From positions 124,001 to 188,000 of the forward strand of contig JANQKR010000011.1 in NCBI GenBank assembly GCA_028281025.1: a stretch of DNA of 64,000 nucleotides, in the 5' to 3' direction. Source of the stretch: Croceivirga sp. (GTDB lineage Bacteria > Bacteroidota > Bacteroidia > Flavobacteriales > Flavobacteriaceae). Shown one piece after another: positions 63,169-64,000 of the stretch. Made by a program: the position numbers and the translations under genes. Within the stretch, counting starts at the first letter, position 1. Every line of letters starts with the position of its first letter. The notes beneath the pieces are model-generated. The model saw nothing but the letters and a program-made list of their open reading frames with translations. It ran no database searches and was not told the origin of the DNA.

Positions 63169-64000
63169 TTAGGCAAGAATTGATTTGTCAATCGTGGCAA
63201 ATGCCTGCTCTAAATCGGCCTTTAAATCATCTAAATCTTCAAGACCTACGGATAAACGAATCAAATCTTGGGATACACCGGTACTTAACTGTTCTTTTTC
63301 GGACAATTGTTGGTGGGTCGTACTGGCAGGATGTATGATCAAAGACTTGGTGTCACCGATATTGGCCAATAAGGAGAACACCTTTGTTGCATCGGTCAAT
63401 TGCTTGGCCGCTTCAAAACCGCCCTTTACTCCGAAAGTTACCAGACCACTCTGGCCTTTTGGTAAGTATTCATTGGCCAAATCTTTGTATTTACTGGACG
63501 CTAAACCAGGATAGTTTACCCAAGCCACTTCATCCCTATCCTGTAACCATTTCGCCAAAGCCAAGGCATTTTCGCTGTGTTTTTTGATACGGACGTCCAG
63601 TGTTTCCAAGCCTTGAATAATCTGAAAAGCATTGAATGGACTCAGGGCACCCCCAAAATCGCGAAGACCTTCCAAAATCAATTTAAAGGTAAATGCAGCG
63701 GCACCCAATGCCTCATGATATACCAATCCATGATAGCCGGCAGAAGGTTCCGTAAATTCAGGGAATTTGCCATTGGCCCAATCAAAGGTACCGGCATCAA
63801 TTATGGCGCCACCCAAAGCGGTACCATTTCCGTTGATGTATTTGGTCAAGGAATGAATAACCAGGTTTGCTCCGTGTTCAATAGGATTTAAAAGTCCTGG
63901 AGTGGCTACGGTATTATCAACAATAAATGGAACTTTAGCCGCCTTGGCCTGCACTGATATCGCTTTTAAATCCAATACGTCCAATTTTGGATTCCCCAAG
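63169..64000 (-). CDS. metY: O-acetylhomoserine sulfhydrylase (metY-like), N-terminus cut by window
   Basis: 276 C-terminal residues. PLP Lys in IHSLTKYINGNGTALGG, then GLETLDVRIKKHSENAL and a metY-type C-terminus (LIIHPASTTHQQLSEKEQ, LIRLSVGLED). Uses sulfide and O-acetylhomoserine to give homocysteine. 57 nt upstream of the MetX-AK-HSD gene on the same strand, so probably co-transcribed. Confidence 0.93.
   Translation of the reverse strand, partial: LGNPKLDVLDLKAISVQAKAAKVPFIVDNTVATPGLLNPIEHGANLVIHSLTKYINGNGTALGGAIIDAGTFDWANGKFPEFTEPSAGYHGLVYHEALGAAAFTFKLILEGLRDFGGALSPFNAFQIIQGLETLDVRIKKHSENALALAKWLQDRDEVAWVNYPGLASSKYKDLANEYLPKGQSGLVTFGVKGGFEAAKQLTDATKVFSLLANIGDTKSLIIHPASTTHQQLSEKEQLSTGVSQDLIRLSVGLEDLDDLKADLEQAFATIDKSILA

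Noticed and set aside
1-64000. tRNA, rRNA, CRISPR, transposase or prophage genes
   Set aside because: None seen on reading both strands; short repeats present are not arranged as CRISPR arrays.

Overview
The window is chromosomal DNA of a member of the Bacteroidota, almost certainly a marine Flavobacteriaceae (Allomuricauda/Maribacter-like, inferred from protein character only). The signs are gliding genes (gldA, gldB, gldC), DUF3857, DUF2723 and GIN-domain proteins, a MetX-aspartokinase-homoserine dehydrogenase fusion, siroheme-dependent sulfite reduction, near absence of Shine-Dalgarno sites, and promoter -7 elements of the Bacteroidota type TAnnTTTG. No rRNA, tRNA, CRISPR, transposase or prophage was seen. 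Both ends cut a gene: rsmH on the left and a metY-type gene on the right.

Layout. 1-2.7 kb: head of the division/cell-wall cluster (mraZ, rsmH, leftward) with a predicted MraZ operator, facing an alpha/beta hydrolase and engB. 2.8-9.2 kb: small envelope proteins, gldC-gldB, nadE and an atypical response regulator. 9.3-19.1 kb: housekeeping genes on the minus strand (dnaG, a sigma/anti-sigma/outer-membrane set, polyprenyl synthase, rlmN, queA, aroA, a MazG-like protein). 19.1-27.7 kb: three tandem DUF3857 proteins, dtd, rsgA, a GIN-domain protein. 27.9-31.9 kb: an aromatic amino-acid operon (pheA, aminotransferase, tyrA, DAHP synthase-chorismate mutase) preceded by a Phe/Tyr-rich leader peptide and terminator, which together form a transcription attenuator. 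32-42.3 kb: gldA, a PLP decarboxylase, a large DUF2723 membrane protein, a membrane-anchored LuxR regulator, a serine hydrolase, a GIN lipoprotein and a PagL-like lipid A deacylase.

42.4-64 kb is a sulfur and methionine island, nearly all on the minus strand. A SAM-I riboswitch controls a split metH (two ORFs) and metF. Two paralogous four-helix-bundle (S23) genes sit at the metH gene junctions, each bracketed by short inverted repeats. Sulfate assimilation follows: a ferredoxin-NADP reductase, siroheme genes, sulfite reductase with a helical C-terminal extension, cysN, cysD, cysH and a DUF2061 membrane protein. An Rrf2-family gene precedes them, and three copies of a 17-bp palindrome (CCTATA-N5-TATAGG) lie at their promoters, with a half-match before rrf2. 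The end carries metB-like, a trifunctional MetX-AK-HSD gene and metY-like, so sulfide, homoserine and one-carbon flow into methionine are encoded together.

The most noteworthy observations are the complete Phe/Tyr attenuator, the inferred Rrf2 sulfur regulon, and the repeat-bracketed S23 genes within the met operon.
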